From: Candidatus Scatomonas pullistercoris
GTDB taxonomy: Bacteria; Bacillota; Clostridia; Lachnospirales; Lachnospiraceae
Assembly (NCBI GenBank): GCA_018713515.1
Contig: DVOO01000029.1
Location: 57,154-121,153, forward strand
DNA length: 64,000 bases
Direction: 5' to 3'
Shown: piece after piece, positions 43,528-52,960 of the stretch
Layout of the letters: every line of letters begins with the position of its first letter
Position numbering within the stretch: the stretch's first letter is position 1
Notes under the pieces: generated by a model
Seen by the model: the letters and a program-made list of their open reading frames with translations, nothing else
Databases searched by the model: none
What the model was told of the DNA's origin: nothing
Position numbers and translations under genes: made by a program

Positions 43528-44895
43528 CTATGCCCCCTTCTTCTCCAGGATATCATGGATATCCCCAAATCCGCTGTTTGTGGTCACAACAATCACCGAG
43601 TCACCCGGCAAAAATTCATCCTGGCCTCCCGGCATGATCAATTTTCCGTTTCTTCCAATTCCCGCGATCAGCAGATTCTTCTTCAGACGCATATCCTGCA
43701 GCCTGATGCCTATCAGATCAGAATCCTTCCGTATCAGGAATTCCAGCGCCTCCACGCGGCCGTCCATGAGCTTGTAGAGGGTTTCCACATTGCTTCCCAC
43801 ACTGTTGCCGATGGCCCGTACGTACCGCAGAATATATTCCGCGGCAATGTTCTTGGGATAGATCAGACTGTCCAGATTCAGGCTGTGAATCACATCGTTA
43901 AAATCCAGATGGTTCAGCTTTGTTACCACCTTTGCCTTTACCCGGTCCCGGGCATACAGAGAAAGGATGATATTCTCCTCATCCATATCCGTGCCGGCCA
44001 CCAGCGCATCCATATGCTCCAGGTGCTCTTCCTGCAGCAGTTCACGGTCGCTGCCGTCTCCGCAGATGATCGTGGCCTTCGGCAGAAGCTCACAGAGCTC
44101 CTCGCAGCGCTCTCTGTTTTTTTCTATGATTTTTACCTTTATACCTGTGCTGAGGAGAAACCTGGACAGATAGTAGGTAATTTCTCCTCCCCCGATGATC
44201 ATGGCATTTTTTACCTGGTTCATCCGGATTCCGATTTTCTGGAAGAAGGTTCCCGCATTTCCCGGGATTGAGATCATGGAGAGCAGATCTCCTGCGCAGA
44301 TCTTGAAATTTCCGTCCGGAATCATCACTTCCTGACGCCGCTCCGCGATACAGATCAGCACATCCGCCTGCAGCTTCTGGGGCAGATCCCGAAGCGCCAG
44401 CCCCTCCAGCGGGGAATGCGCAGGTACCCGGAAGCGGAGCAGCTCAATTCTGCCCTTGGAAAAGCTGTCTATATCTATGGCTGATGGGAACCGCAGCAGA
44501 CGGGCGATTTCCACGGCCGCCGCGAACTCCGGATTGATGATCATGGACAACCCCAGCTCTTTCCGGATGAAGGCCCGTTCCGCCGAATAAACGGGGTTGC
44601 GCACCCTGGCTATGGTATGACAGTTAGCCGCCTTTCTGGCCACAACACAGCAGAGAAGATTCACCTCATCGCTGTGGGTCACAGCGATCAGCACATCGGC
44701 GTGCTCAATATCCGCCTCTGCCAGCACGCTGTAGCTGGCCCCGTTTCCGGTCACTCCCATGACATCGTAATAATTGGCCAGCCCCTTCACAAGCTCGCCG
44801 TTGGTATCCACCACGGTCACATTGTTATTCTCACCCGATAACTGAGCGGTCAGGGTTCTTCCCACTTTCCCGCATCCCACAATGATTATCTGCAT
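43528..44895 (-). CDS. trkA: Trk potassium uptake regulator TrkA
   Basis: This 455-residue protein has two tandem RCK units. The first begins IIIVGCGKVGRTLTAQLSGE with a GxGxxG nucleotide site and ends in a TrkA-C domain around LLRFRVPAHSPLEGLALRDL. The second begins IIGGGEITYYLSRFLLSTGIKV, with TrkA-C near residues 370-450. This duplicated form is TrkA rather than the single-unit KtrA. It gates TrkH in response to NAD(H) or ATP. It is the first gene of trkA-trkH. A GCCGGC/GCCGGC hairpin abuts its ribosome site. Confidence 0.94.
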   Translation of the reverse strand: MQIIIVGCGKVGRTLTAQLSGENNNVTVVDTNGELVKGLANYYDVMGVTGNGASYSVLAEADIEHADVLIAVTHSDEVNLLCCVVARKAANCHTIARVRNPVYSAERAFIRKELGLSMIINPEFAAAVEIARLLRFPSAIDIDSFSKGRIELLRFRVPAHSPLEGLALRDLPQKLQADVLICIAERRQEVMIPDGNFKICAGDLLSMISIPGNAGTFFQKIGIRMNQVKNAMIIGGGEITYYLSRFLLSTGIKVKIIEKNRERCEELCELLPKATIICGDGSDRELLQEEHLEHMDALVAGTDMDEENIILSLYARDRVKAKVVTKLNHLDFNDVIHSLNLDSLIYPKNIAAEYILRYVRAIGNSVGSNVETLYKLMDGRVEALEFLIRKDSDLIGIRLQDMRLKKNLLIAGIGRNGKLIMPGGQDEFLPGDSVIVVTTNSGFGDIHDILEKKGA

Positions 44896-45014
44896 GTCTT
44901 TCTCCCGCCGGCCTCTGCCGGCTCTTATCTGCTTTCTGTTGATTTATGCACGCCTGCACACTGAATGCAATCATACTCCCATTTCTTCCGGAAGACAATA
45001 CCTGTTTTTACATA

Positions 45015-46238
45015 TTATGATGAAAATACGTATTGATCCAGACGGTGGAAGGCCTCCTCCACCTGACTGCGCGGCAGCGCCAGATTCATCCGGATGGAAC
45101 AGGGGCCGTAGAAGGGGCGTCCGTCCTGCCAGATGACTCCCACCTGAATGCCGGCCGCCTCCAGCTCCTCCAGCGTCCTGCCGTGTTCCCGGCACCATCC
45201 GGAGCAGTCCAGAAACAGCATGTAGGTTCCTTCCGGCTCTGCCAGTTCCACGCCGGAAAAATGCTCCCGTATATAGCCGCAGGCAAAACGGACATTTTCC
45301 GTCAGCACCCGGCACAGCTCGTCCACCCAGACATGACCCTCCGGCTGATAGGCGCCGATCAGGGCGTGCATGCTCAGCACATTCATACTGTTGTAATGGG
45401 TGGCCGCTCCCGTCCGCTCCATCCGGTCACGCAGCCAGGTATTATAAACAATATGGTAGCTTCCCACCAGTCCCGCCAGATTGAAAGTTTTGGAGGGGGC
45501 ATACAGGGCAACCGTCCTCTGCCTGGCATCCTCGCTGATCATCTGGGTGGGGATATGCCTGTGACCCTCCAGAATCAGATCGGACCATATTTCATCGGAA
45601 ATTACGTAAACATCGTACTTCCGGAACAGCTCCATGGCCCGCTCCAGCTCCCATCTTTCCCATACCCGTCCGCAGGGGTTGTGGGGCGAACAGAGGATCG
45701 CCGCATGGATTTTTTTCTTTTTGAGTCTCTCCTCCATGTCTTCATAATCCATCCGCCAGACACCCTTTTCATCCCGCTTCAGTCCCGACAGCTCCAGGTG
45801 AAACCCATTGTCCTCCAGGCTGTGGGTAAAGCCTATATAGGCGGGGGCATGCAGCAGAACCGAATCACCCGGAGCGCACATCACTTTCAGGGCGCTGACC
45901 AGGCCGCCCAGAACTCCGTTTTCGTAGCCAATATGCTCCGGCGCCAGGCCGGTGACGCCGTTGCGCCTGGCCTGCCAGTCCATAATACTCTGATAGTACT
46001 CCCCGGTGGGCTGAAAATATCCGAAGGCCGGATGCTTCACCCGTTCCTGGATGTGCTCCTGGATTGTGGGAACCGTTGGAAAATTCATGTCCGCCACCCA
46101 CATGGGGATCACGGAAAATCCGTCCCTTATCTTCAGTCCCTTTACTCCCAGCATTCCCGCCTCCATGGCCCGCTCCGGCTCCAGGGCAATGGCATCCTTT
46201 CCCCGGCGGTCCATCAGCGATGTAAAATCATATTTCAT
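45015..46238 (-). CDS. PatB/MalY-family PLP-dependent aminotransferase (cystathionine beta-lyase type)
   Basis: This 407-residue fold-type I PLP enzyme begins MKYDFTSLMDRRGKDAIAL with VIPMWVADMNFPT, the usual PatB opening. The PLP contacts are SPHNPCGRVWE and VISDEIWSDL, and the Schiff-base Lys is in LYAPSKTFNLAGLVG. The C-terminal Arg is in YGPCSIRMNLALP. The family cleaves C-S bonds (cystathionine, cysteine) and in some species acts as a transaminase. It is monocistronic, with a TTGCCT-N17-TATACT promoter and GAAGGAGG. Confidence 0.92.
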   Translation of the reverse strand: MKYDFTSLMDRRGKDAIALEPERAMEAGMLGVKGLKIRDGFSVIPMWVADMNFPTVPTIQEHIQERVKHPAFGYFQPTGEYYQSIMDWQARRNGVTGLAPEHIGYENGVLGGLVSALKVMCAPGDSVLLHAPAYIGFTHSLEDNGFHLELSGLKRDEKGVWRMDYEDMEERLKKKKIHAAILCSPHNPCGRVWERWELERAMELFRKYDVYVISDEIWSDLILEGHRHIPTQMISEDARQRTVALYAPSKTFNLAGLVGSYHIVYNTWLRDRMERTGAATHYNSMNVLSMHALIGAYQPEGHVWVDELCRVLTENVRFACGYIREHFSGVELAEPEGTYMLFLDCSGWCREHGRTLEELEAAGIQVGVIWQDGRPFYGPCSIRMNLALPRSQVEEAFHRLDQYVFSS

Positions 46239-46306
46239 GTCTGTCTGTTTTCCCTCCTTCGCAAATTCCCTTCCCGCATATTCTCTGAACCTGTATATCT
46301 GCTTAA

Positions 46307-46335
46307 AGTATAATATGAAATTCTGCGGCAGGCAA
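46307..46335 (-). promoter_or_regulatory. Promoter of the PatB/MalY gene
   Basis: TTGCCT-N17-TATACT on the minus strand, about 70 bases before the start codon. Confidence 0.55.
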
Positions 46336-46472
46336 TCGTATTCATAAGAACAGGCCTCCTATGATTTAGATTTTATCATAAAAGACCTGGTTCAAATGGT
46401 TATTGATAAAAGAAATTTCACGCTGTCTTTCATTTTATGACAGTCTATTTGTTTCCAGTACCCTCTGATCTG

Positions 46473-48368
46473 TCAGGCCGCGAAATTTCCCGTATACAGC
46501 TGGTAATATTTTCCTCTGGCCGCGATCAGTTCTTCATGGCTTCCCCGCTCAATGATCCGTCCCTGCTCCATGACCATGATGCAGTCAGCATTGCGGATGG
46601 TGGAAAGCCGGTGGGCGATGACGAAAGTGGTTCTTCCCTTCATCAGAGCGTCCATCCCGGCCTGGACCAGCCCCTCCGTCCTGGTATCAATGGAAGAGGT
46701 GGCCTCGTCCAGAATCAGCACCGGCGGGTCCGCCACTGCGGCCCGGGCAATAGCCAGCAGCTGCCTCTGTCCCTGGCTCAGGTTGCTTCCGTCTCCCGTC
46801 AGCACCGTCTGATAACCGTCCGGCAGACGCCGTATAAAGCTGTCCGCATTGGCCAGTCTGGCCGCCGCGATACACTCCTCGTCTGTGGCCTGCAGCTTGC
46901 CGTATCGTATATTCTCCATCACCGTACCAGTAAACAGATGGGTGTCCTGGAGCACCATGCCCAGAGATTTCCGCAGGGCCGGCTTCTTGATCTTTTCTAT
47001 ATTAATGCCGTCGTAGCGGATCTTGCCCTTCTGAATGCTGTAAAACCGGTTAATCAGGTTGGTGATGGTTGTCTTGCCCGCCCCTGTGGAGCCCACCAGG
47101 GCGATCTTCTGTCCCGGCTTCGCGTACATGGTAATGTCGTGGAGCACTGTCTTGTCATCGCTGTATCCAAAATCTACATGCTCAAATTCGATGCCTCCCT
47201 CCATCTTCTGATAGGTAACTGTGCCGTCCGCCCTGTGGGGATGCTTCCAGGCCCGTACGCCGGTGCGCTCTTCCGTTTCCGTCAGCGTTCCGTCGGGAAG
47301 CTCCCGGGCGTTGACAAACTCCACATAGCCCTGATCTTCCTCCGGTTTTTCATCCAGAAGGTCGAAGACCCTCTCCGCTCCTGCCGTGGCCATGACCACC
47401 GAGTTCATCTGCTGGCTGATCTGGGTGATGGGCTGATTAAAGTTTTTATTCAGCCCCACAAAGGCAATGATGGTTCCCACCGTAATGCCGCCGATTCCGT
47501 TCAGGGCCAGCAGGGCTCCCACCACAGCGCAGAGCACGTAGCTCAGGTTGCCGATATTGGCATTGATGGGCATCAGCAGATTGGCGTACCGGTTGGCCTT
47601 GTCCGCGCTGTCCCGCAGCCGGTTGTTCAGGACTTTAAAATCCTCAATGGCCTGTTCCTCGTGGCAGAATACCTTCACCACCTTCTGCCCGTCCATCATC
47701 TCCTCAATATAGCCGTCCACCTGACCCAGATCTTTCTGCTGGCTCTGGAAATATTTTCCGGACAGCCGGGAGAACACGGATGTAACCTTCAGCATCACCA
47801 GGGCCAGGGCCAGGGTAATCAGCGTCATGGGAATATTCAGCATGACCATGGAAACCAGGGTGGCAACCAGGGTGGCCGCCGCATTTATGATCTGGGGAAT
47901 GCTCTGGCTGAACAGCTGCCGCAGAGTATCCACATCGTTGGTGTAGACGGACATAATGTCTCCGTGGGCGTGGGTATCGAAATACTTGATGGGAAGGGAT
48001 TCCATGTTGGCAAAAAGCTCGTCCCGGAGCTTTTTCATGGTTCCCTGCCCCACGTTGACCATGATCCGGTTATAGGCGTAGGCGGCCAGCACGCCCACCG
48101 CGTAAAAGACCACCATGCCGGCCAGCGCCCCGGCCAGAGGACCAAAATCCGGAGATTCCTGCTGCAGCAGCGGCACAATGTAATCGTCCACAAGGGCCTG
48201 GACGAACAGCATTCCTTTCATGGTGGCCACTGCTCCCACAATAATGCAGATGACTACCAGTAAAAATGAAAATTTATAATTGCGGATCATATAGCCGATC
48301 ATTCTTTTTAAGACAGCGGCCGATGTTATTCTGCTTCTTTTCAAAACTGACTCACTCCTTTCTCCCAT
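46473..48368 (-). CDS. Heterodimeric ABC exporter, catalytic half (permease-ATPase)
   Basis: About 631 residues from the ATG giving MGERSESVLKRSR. An in-frame TTG eight codons later (KRSRITSAAV) lies nearer to AAAGGAG and may be the true start. Six membrane helices come first, then the ATPase: GSTGAGKTTITNLINRF, NLSQGQRQLLAIARA and VLILDEATSSIDTR with the catalytic Glu intact. An insert of about 35 residues follows the membrane domain (LPDGTLTETEERTGVRAWKH). It is the partner of the preceding half-transporter, which has lost its 5' end, so the pair is probably non-functional in this strain unless another subunit substitutes. Confidence 0.92.
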   Translation of the reverse strand: MGERSESVLKRSRITSAAVLKRMIGYMIRNYKFSFLLVVICIIVGAVATMKGMLFVQALVDDYIVPLLQQESPDFGPLAGALAGMVVFYAVGVLAAYAYNRIMVNVGQGTMKKLRDELFANMESLPIKYFDTHAHGDIMSVYTNDVDTLRQLFSQSIPQIINAAATLVATLVSMVMLNIPMTLITLALALVMLKVTSVFSRLSGKYFQSQQKDLGQVDGYIEEMMDGQKVVKVFCHEEQAIEDFKVLNNRLRDSADKANRYANLLMPINANIGNLSYVLCAVVGALLALNGIGGITVGTIIAFVGLNKNFNQPITQISQQMNSVVMATAGAERVFDLLDEKPEEDQGYVEFVNARELPDGTLTETEERTGVRAWKHPHRADGTVTYQKMEGGIEFEHVDFGYSDDKTVLHDITMYAKPGQKIALVGSTGAGKTTITNLINRFYSIQKGKIRYDGINIEKIKKPALRKSLGMVLQDTHLFTGTVMENIRYGKLQATDEECIAAARLANADSFIRRLPDGYQTVLTGDGSNLSQGQRQLLAIARAAVADPPVLILDEATSSIDTRTEGLVQAGMDALMKGRTTFVIAHRLSTIRNADCIMVMEQGRIIERGSHEELIAARGKYYQLYTGNFAA

Positions 48369-48369
48369 A

Positions 48370-49785
48370 TCAGGCCGGCATATCAAAATCGCCGCCGCCC
48401 CGGGTCTGCGATTCATAGATATCCCGGTATATTACATTGGTCTTCAGAAGATTTTCGTGGGTGTCGAATCCATTAATCCGTCCCCCTTCCAGCACCAGGA
48501 TCCGGTCCGCATCCTGCACGCTGGAAATTCTCTGGGCAATGATAATTTTTGTGGTCCCGGGAATGACGGTGCGGAGGGCGGAACGGATCTTCGCGTCCGT
48601 GGCCGTATCCACGGCGCTGGTGGAATCGTCCAGGATCAGTACTTTCGGCTTTTTCAGCAGAGCCCTGGCGATGCACAGCCGCTGCTTCTGTCCGCCGGAT
48701 ACATTGGTGCCGCCCCGCTCGATCCAGGTATGGTACCCCTCCGGAAATTTTTCAATAAATTCATCGGCGCAGGCGGCACGGCAGGCCTCCCGGCATTCCT
48801 CCTCGGTGGCTCCCGGGTTCCCCCAGCGCAGATTATCGAGAATGGTCCCGGAAAACAGTACATTTTTCTGCAGCACTACGGACACCTGTTCCCGGAGGGC
48901 CTCCATATCGTATTCCCGCACATCCCGGCCGCCTACCCGGACGCTTCCTGATGAAACATCATACAGGCGGCTGATCAGATTGACGAGGCTGGACTTTCCG
49001 CATCCCGTTCCGCCGATAACGCCGATGGTTTCCCCGGAGCGGATATGCAGATCCAGGTCTGTCAGGGTTTCCTCCCCCTTCCCCTGCCTGTAGGCAAAGG
49101 TTACATGATCAAAATCAATGCTGCCGTCCGCCACTTCTTTCACGGGGCTGTCCGGGTCGTGCAGCTCCGGCTGTTCCCGCAGCACTTCGGAAATTCTCCG
49201 CACACTGGCGGTGCTCATGGTGATCATGACGAAGATCATGGACAGCATCATCAGAGACATCATGACCGACATGATATAGCTGAACAGGGATGTGATGTCT
49301 CCCGTGCTCATGGTCCCCAGCACAATGTAATGGGCGCCGAACCAGGAAACGGCGATGATGCAGGCGTAGACCACCAGCATCATGGCCGGGTTGTTGAGAG
49401 CCAGGATCCCCTCCGCCTTCACGGACAGGCGGTACAGCAGCTCCGCGGCCTTTCCGAACTTTTTATTTTCATATTTTTCCCGCACGTAGGCCTTGACCAC
49501 CCGGATGGCCGTGACATTTTCCTGTACGCTGGCATTCAGCCCGTCGTACTGGTCAAAGACCCGCCTGAAAATCCGGGTGGTCAGCCGGGTGATCACCGCC
49601 ACAATGACGGCCAGGAAGCAGAGCCCTCCCAGAAAGATCAGGCTTAAGGACCGGTTAATCAGGAAACACATGACCATGCTGCAGATCATCATAAGCGGCG
49701 CCCGCACCGCGATCCGGATCAGCATCTGGAAGGCATTCTGCACATTCGTCACATCCGTGGTCATACGGGTCACCAGACCGGCCGT
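48370..49785 (-). pseudogene. Heterodimeric ABC exporter, degenerate-site half, N-terminally truncated
   Basis: The readable protein starts in mid-domain with TAGLVTRMTTDVTNVQ, the segment that falls near residue 110 in the paralogue at 52961. About 110 residues, including the first membrane helices, are missing. The rest is intact: GGTGCGKSSLVNLIS, NVSGGQKQRLCIARA and VLILDDSTSAVD, where the catalytic Glu is replaced by Asp as usual for this half. The only possible start is an internal GTG at 49773 without a good ribosome site, and no promoter remains. Sequence beyond 49785 belongs to a LysR gene, truncated at the same point. It could be a real deletion or an assembly join. Confidence 0.85.
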
Positions 49786-50566
49786 CAGCCATCAGATACG
49801 TTCCCTGGAGGAGGAGCTGGGCGTAAAGCTTTTCCGCCGCACCAGCAAAAGCGTCTCTCTGACACCGGAGGGTATTTTATTTCTCCCGGACGCCAACATG
49901 ATCCTGAAAACCGCCATGTCCGCCAAAGAACGGCTGGGCAGCCGGGAACGTCCCATGCCCTTCGATATCGGCTGCCACAGCCAGGCAGAGCTTCGTCTGC
50001 TTCCCCCGGTGCTGAAGGAATTATGCCGGGAGCTGCCGGCCCTCCGCCCCCAGCTCCACATTGTGCCCTTTGAGTCTCTGTTCGGCATGGTGGAGAACCG
50101 GCAGCTCCACATCGCCTTCGGCCTTGCTTCAGACAGCAAAAAAACAGTCCTCTCTTACAGAGAACTGTTTTCCTGTCCTGTCGTATGTATCTGCGCTCCC
50201 GATCATCCCCTGGCCTCTTCCGGCCCTCTGACCCGGGATCTCCTGCGGGGCGCTCTCATTACGAGTCCTCCCCACCGGATTTCGGAGGCAGTGCTGGGCA
50301 TCCACGCTCAGATTTCCGCCTCCCTCTCCTACCGGGGACGCTATTTCTGTGAAAATATTGAGGGCATCCTGACACTGGTCAAGGCGGGACTCGGGTATAC
50401 CCTTTATCCGGATATTCCCCGGATGCGGGAAGCCGGCCTGCGCTATATTCCGGTGGCGGATCTTCCGGCCCTGTCCTTCGGCGTGTACTACCGCCCGGAT
50501 AATGACCACCCGGCCCTGCGGCGCTTTCTCCGGCTGCTCCTTGATCAGAGCAGGAGCCACGCCTAA
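49778..50566 (+). pseudogene. LysR-family regulator, 5'-truncated
   Basis: From PAVSHQIRSLEEELGVKLF the frame reads as the second half of a LysR winged HTH followed by a complete effector domain (PFDIGCHSQAELRLLPPVLK, VCICAPDHPLASSGPL, GLGYTLYPDIPRMREAGLRY), 262 residues to the stop. The first 25-30 residues and the promoter are gone. The longer ORF in the track runs through antisense ABC-transporter sequence. It was evidently encoded head-to-head with the ABC exporter operon and was probably its regulator. Both lost their 5' ends in one event. Its stop overlaps that of the convergent small gene. Confidence 0.85.
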
Positions 50567-50778
50567 TATTCCGTAAGGATTTCCTCCTCCGCGATTCCGT
50601 ACTGCTTCCTGAACGCGTCCAGATCCTTCTGCCCCCGTATCAGCATGACCTCGGTAAATCTGCCGGTGCGGATATTTTTAAAACCCGCCACCTTTTCTCC
50701 CGTACAGATGCTGGCGCGTATGACCGGCCGTTCGCTCTCCCGGTCAAAAAAGTCTGTTTTTCTTTTCCGGCGGAACAT
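50563..50778 (-). CDS. Conserved-looking small protein of unknown function
   Basis: This 71-residue protein begins MFRRKRKTDFFDRESERPVI and continues RASICTGEKVAGFKNIRTGR. It has a basic N-terminus, one Cys, no membrane helix and an acidic C-terminus (EEEILTEY). A good ribosome site (AAGGAGAGAGG) and its position 22 bases after leuA suggest it is the second gene of the leuA operon. I have an unverified impression that short proteins of this pattern accompany other Lachnospiraceae genes. No function is assigned. Confidence 0.7.
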   Translation of the reverse strand: MFRRKRKTDFFDRESERPVIRASICTGEKVAGFKNIRTGRFTEVMLIRGQKDLDAFRKQYGIAEEEILTEY

Positions 50779-50799
50779 GGAACCTCTCTCCTTCCGGGT

Positions 50800-52461
50800 T
50801 TACATATTATTGACAGCCGTCAGCAGCGCATCGATGCTGGCCCGGATAATATCGGGATCCACACCGGCTCCCCAGGAAAGCGTTCCGTCCGGCTTCTTCA
50901 GCCCCACATAAGCGATGGCCTTGGAACTGGAGCTCTGGCTCAGGGCGTGCTCCTGATAGGTCATCAGGTCAAACTTCAGATTGTGAGCCTTCTTGATGGC
51001 ATTGCTGACCGCGTTCAGACGGCCGTTTCCTTCTGCGTAAACCTTCCGGAATTCTCCATCTTTATATTTGGTATTAATCTCCGCCTCAATGCGCCCTTCC
51101 TCCAGCTGTCTGAAATGAACGCCGTTTATGGTGTAAGGCTGGTTGATATTCTCAAAGGTCTGTTTGAAGAGACTGTAAATCTCATCGGGATGCAGCTCCT
51201 TATGCAGATGATCGGAAAGATCCTTGGCCGCGTAGCCCATGGCTTCCCGCATCTTGGGAGGAAGATTCAGGCCGAAATTCTTCTCCAGAATATATCCCAC
51301 GCCTCCCTTTCCGGACTGGCTGTTGATCCGGATCACATCCGCGTCATAGTTCCGTCCCACATCCGTGGGATCAATAGGAAGATAGGGAACCGTCCAGTGA
51401 TCCATATCATTTTCCACTCTCCAGTGCATTCCCTTTGCGATCGCGTCCTGATGGGAGCCGGAGAAAGCCGCGAATACCAGAGCTCCGCTGTAGGGGCTTC
51501 GCGCATCGATCTGCATTCCCGTATACTTTTCATACTGCTCGCAGATGTCCGGCATATCCGAGAAATCCAGCCGGGGATCTACGCCCTGGGAATACATGTT
51601 CATGGCCAGCGTCACAATATCTACGTTGCCGGTACGCTCTCCATTTCCAAAAAGCGTGCCCTCGATCCGGTCGGCGCCTGCCAGAAGGCCCAGCTCCGCG
51701 TCGCTCACGCCGCTGCCCCGGTCGTTGTGGGGATGCAGAGAGAGCACAACATTCTCCCGGTATTTCATATTTTTGCTCATATACTCAATCTGGCTGGCAT
51801 ACACGTGGGGCATGGAAAGCTGCACGGTGCTGGGCAGATTGATGATGGCCTTGCGGTCGGCCGTGGGCTGCCATACATCCAGAACCGCGTTGCATACTTC
51901 CAGGGCATACTCCGGCTCCGTGCCGGTAAAGCTCTCCGGGCTGTACTCAAAGCGGTACTTTTCTCCGCACGCGTCCGTAAGCTCCTTCAGAAGTCTGGCT
52001 CCTTCCACGGCTATTTTCAGTATCTCTTTCTTAGATTTGCGGAAAACCTGCTGCCTCTGGGCAAAAGAGGTGGAGTTATACACGTGGACAATGGCGTTTT
52101 TGCAGCCCTCCAGGGCGTCAAAGGTCTTCCGGATAATATGTTCTCTGGCCTGGGTCAGCACCTGAATGGTCACATCCTCCGGAATCAGATCCTGCTCGAT
52201 CAGCGCTCTTAAAAACTCGTATTCCGTCTCGGAAGCAGCCGGAAATCCCACCTCGATTTCCTTAAAGCCGATCTTTACCAGAAGCTTGAAAAAGTCGATT
52301 TTCTGCTCCAGCGACATGGGTATCACCAGCGCCTGATTGCCGTCCCTGAGATCCACGCTGCACCACACCGGCGCCTGATCCACAGAATCCTTTTTCGCCC
52401 AGTCCAGGCATTCCACAGGCGGCATGTAATACTGTTTGTGATACTTTTTAACATTCATCAT
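50800..52461 (-). CDS. leuA: 2-isopropylmalate synthase (long form)
   Basis: This 553-residue enzyme condenses acetyl-CoA with 2-oxoisovalerate, the first committed step to leucine. The HMGL-like barrel has WCSVDLRDGNQALVIPMS (metal Asp and catalytic Arg), EVGFPAASETEYEF and HPHNDRGSGVSDAELGLLAG. The C-terminal LeuA dimer/regulatory domain (EGRIEAEINTKYKDGEFRKV) provides leucine feedback. It is of the longer type 2 form (as in actinobacteria and yeast) rather than the 510-residue E. coli form. A T-box leader controls transcription. Confidence 0.96.
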   Translation of the reverse strand: MMNVKKYHKQYYMPPVECLDWAKKDSVDQAPVWCSVDLRDGNQALVIPMSLEQKIDFFKLLVKIGFKEIEVGFPAASETEYEFLRALIEQDLIPEDVTIQVLTQAREHIIRKTFDALEGCKNAIVHVYNSTSFAQRQQVFRKSKKEILKIAVEGARLLKELTDACGEKYRFEYSPESFTGTEPEYALEVCNAVLDVWQPTADRKAIINLPSTVQLSMPHVYASQIEYMSKNMKYRENVVLSLHPHNDRGSGVSDAELGLLAGADRIEGTLFGNGERTGNVDIVTLAMNMYSQGVDPRLDFSDMPDICEQYEKYTGMQIDARSPYSGALVFAAFSGSHQDAIAKGMHWRVENDMDHWTVPYLPIDPTDVGRNYDADVIRINSQSGKGGVGYILEKNFGLNLPPKMREAMGYAAKDLSDHLHKELHPDEIYSLFKQTFENINQPYTINGVHFRQLEEGRIEAEINTKYKDGEFRKVYAEGNGRLNAVSNAIKKAHNLKFDLMTYQEHALSQSSSSKAIAYVGLKKPDGTLSWGAGVDPDIIRASIDALLTAVNNM

Positions 52462-52552
52462 AGTCCTGTTTCCTCCTTCAGATTCACATATAAAACAGAG
52501 TTACCGCACTCTCCCGGGTATCGAAAGCTCCGGTTCTGCTTTCCGGTAAAAC

Positions 52553-52850
52553 AAAAAACCCTCCGCCCACTGCAACTGCTGCAGGAGACGAAAGGCTGCC
52601 TGTACAAACCTACGCGGTACCACTCCTTTTCACGGCTTGCGCCGCACACTCACCGGATACGGATCCTTCGACCTTATATCCTCTCCCCTGTAACGGTGGG
52701 ATTCCGTCTGCGCCTACTCTCCTTCGATTTCGGGCAGCCGCTCGGAGGGCAGTTCCACCTCTTCCCTCCGCTGCTTCTCACCGGCCAGCAGCTCTCTGAT
52801 GTCAGAAATGAAGTGTACTCTTCCTCGTCAACGCATTTGTGATTTTCTGT
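52553..52850 (-). ncRNA. T-box riboswitch leader of leuA
   Basis: Minus-strand RNA between the promoter and leuA. Stem I begins with GAGGAAGAGTACAC (AGTA of the specifier loop) and continues with CAGAGAGCTGC. AGTAGG...ACGG follows, and then the T-box sequence AGTGGTACCGCG at 52613-52624, which binds the tRNA acceptor end. A terminator stem rich in CTCC/GGAG with six T residues at 52553-52558 ends the element about 90 bases before leuA. Pairing above the specifier loop (CACTTC with GAAGAGGTG) places a Leu codon CTG next in GGAACTGCCC, consistent with leucine control. Another GAAATC further on could be misread as an Ile specifier. Confidence 0.88.
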
Positions 52851-52855
52851 ATATA

Positions 52856-52885
52856 AAGATAGCATCCGCCAAGGGGGATTGTCAA
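52856..52885 (-). promoter_or_regulatory. Promoter of the T-box/leuA transcript
   Basis: TTGACA and TATCTT with 18-bp spacing on the minus strand. Confidence 0.55.
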
Positions 52886-52918
52886 CTGTTTTTTAGCCTT
52901 TTCCTCTTTTTCCGTCTG

Positions 52919-52927
52919 TGCTATAAT
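52919..52927 (+). promoter_or_regulatory. Extended -10 promoter of the ABC exporter pair
   Basis: TGCTATAAT matches the extended -10 consensus, 34 bases before the first ABC start. The -35 region is T-rich without a clear box. Confidence 0.5.
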
Positions 52928-52960
52928 GGCCGGTGAACGAATGAATTTCGGAGGACACTT

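Noticed and set aside
49493-49777. N-terminal 95 codons of the track LysR ORF
   Set aside because: This part is antisense to the ABC transporter and shows no LysR similarity; the homologous part begins at 49778.
52438-52842. 134-aa plus-strand ORF upstream of leuA
   Set aside because: It lies over the T-box leader, whose conserved elements on the minus strand explain the region.
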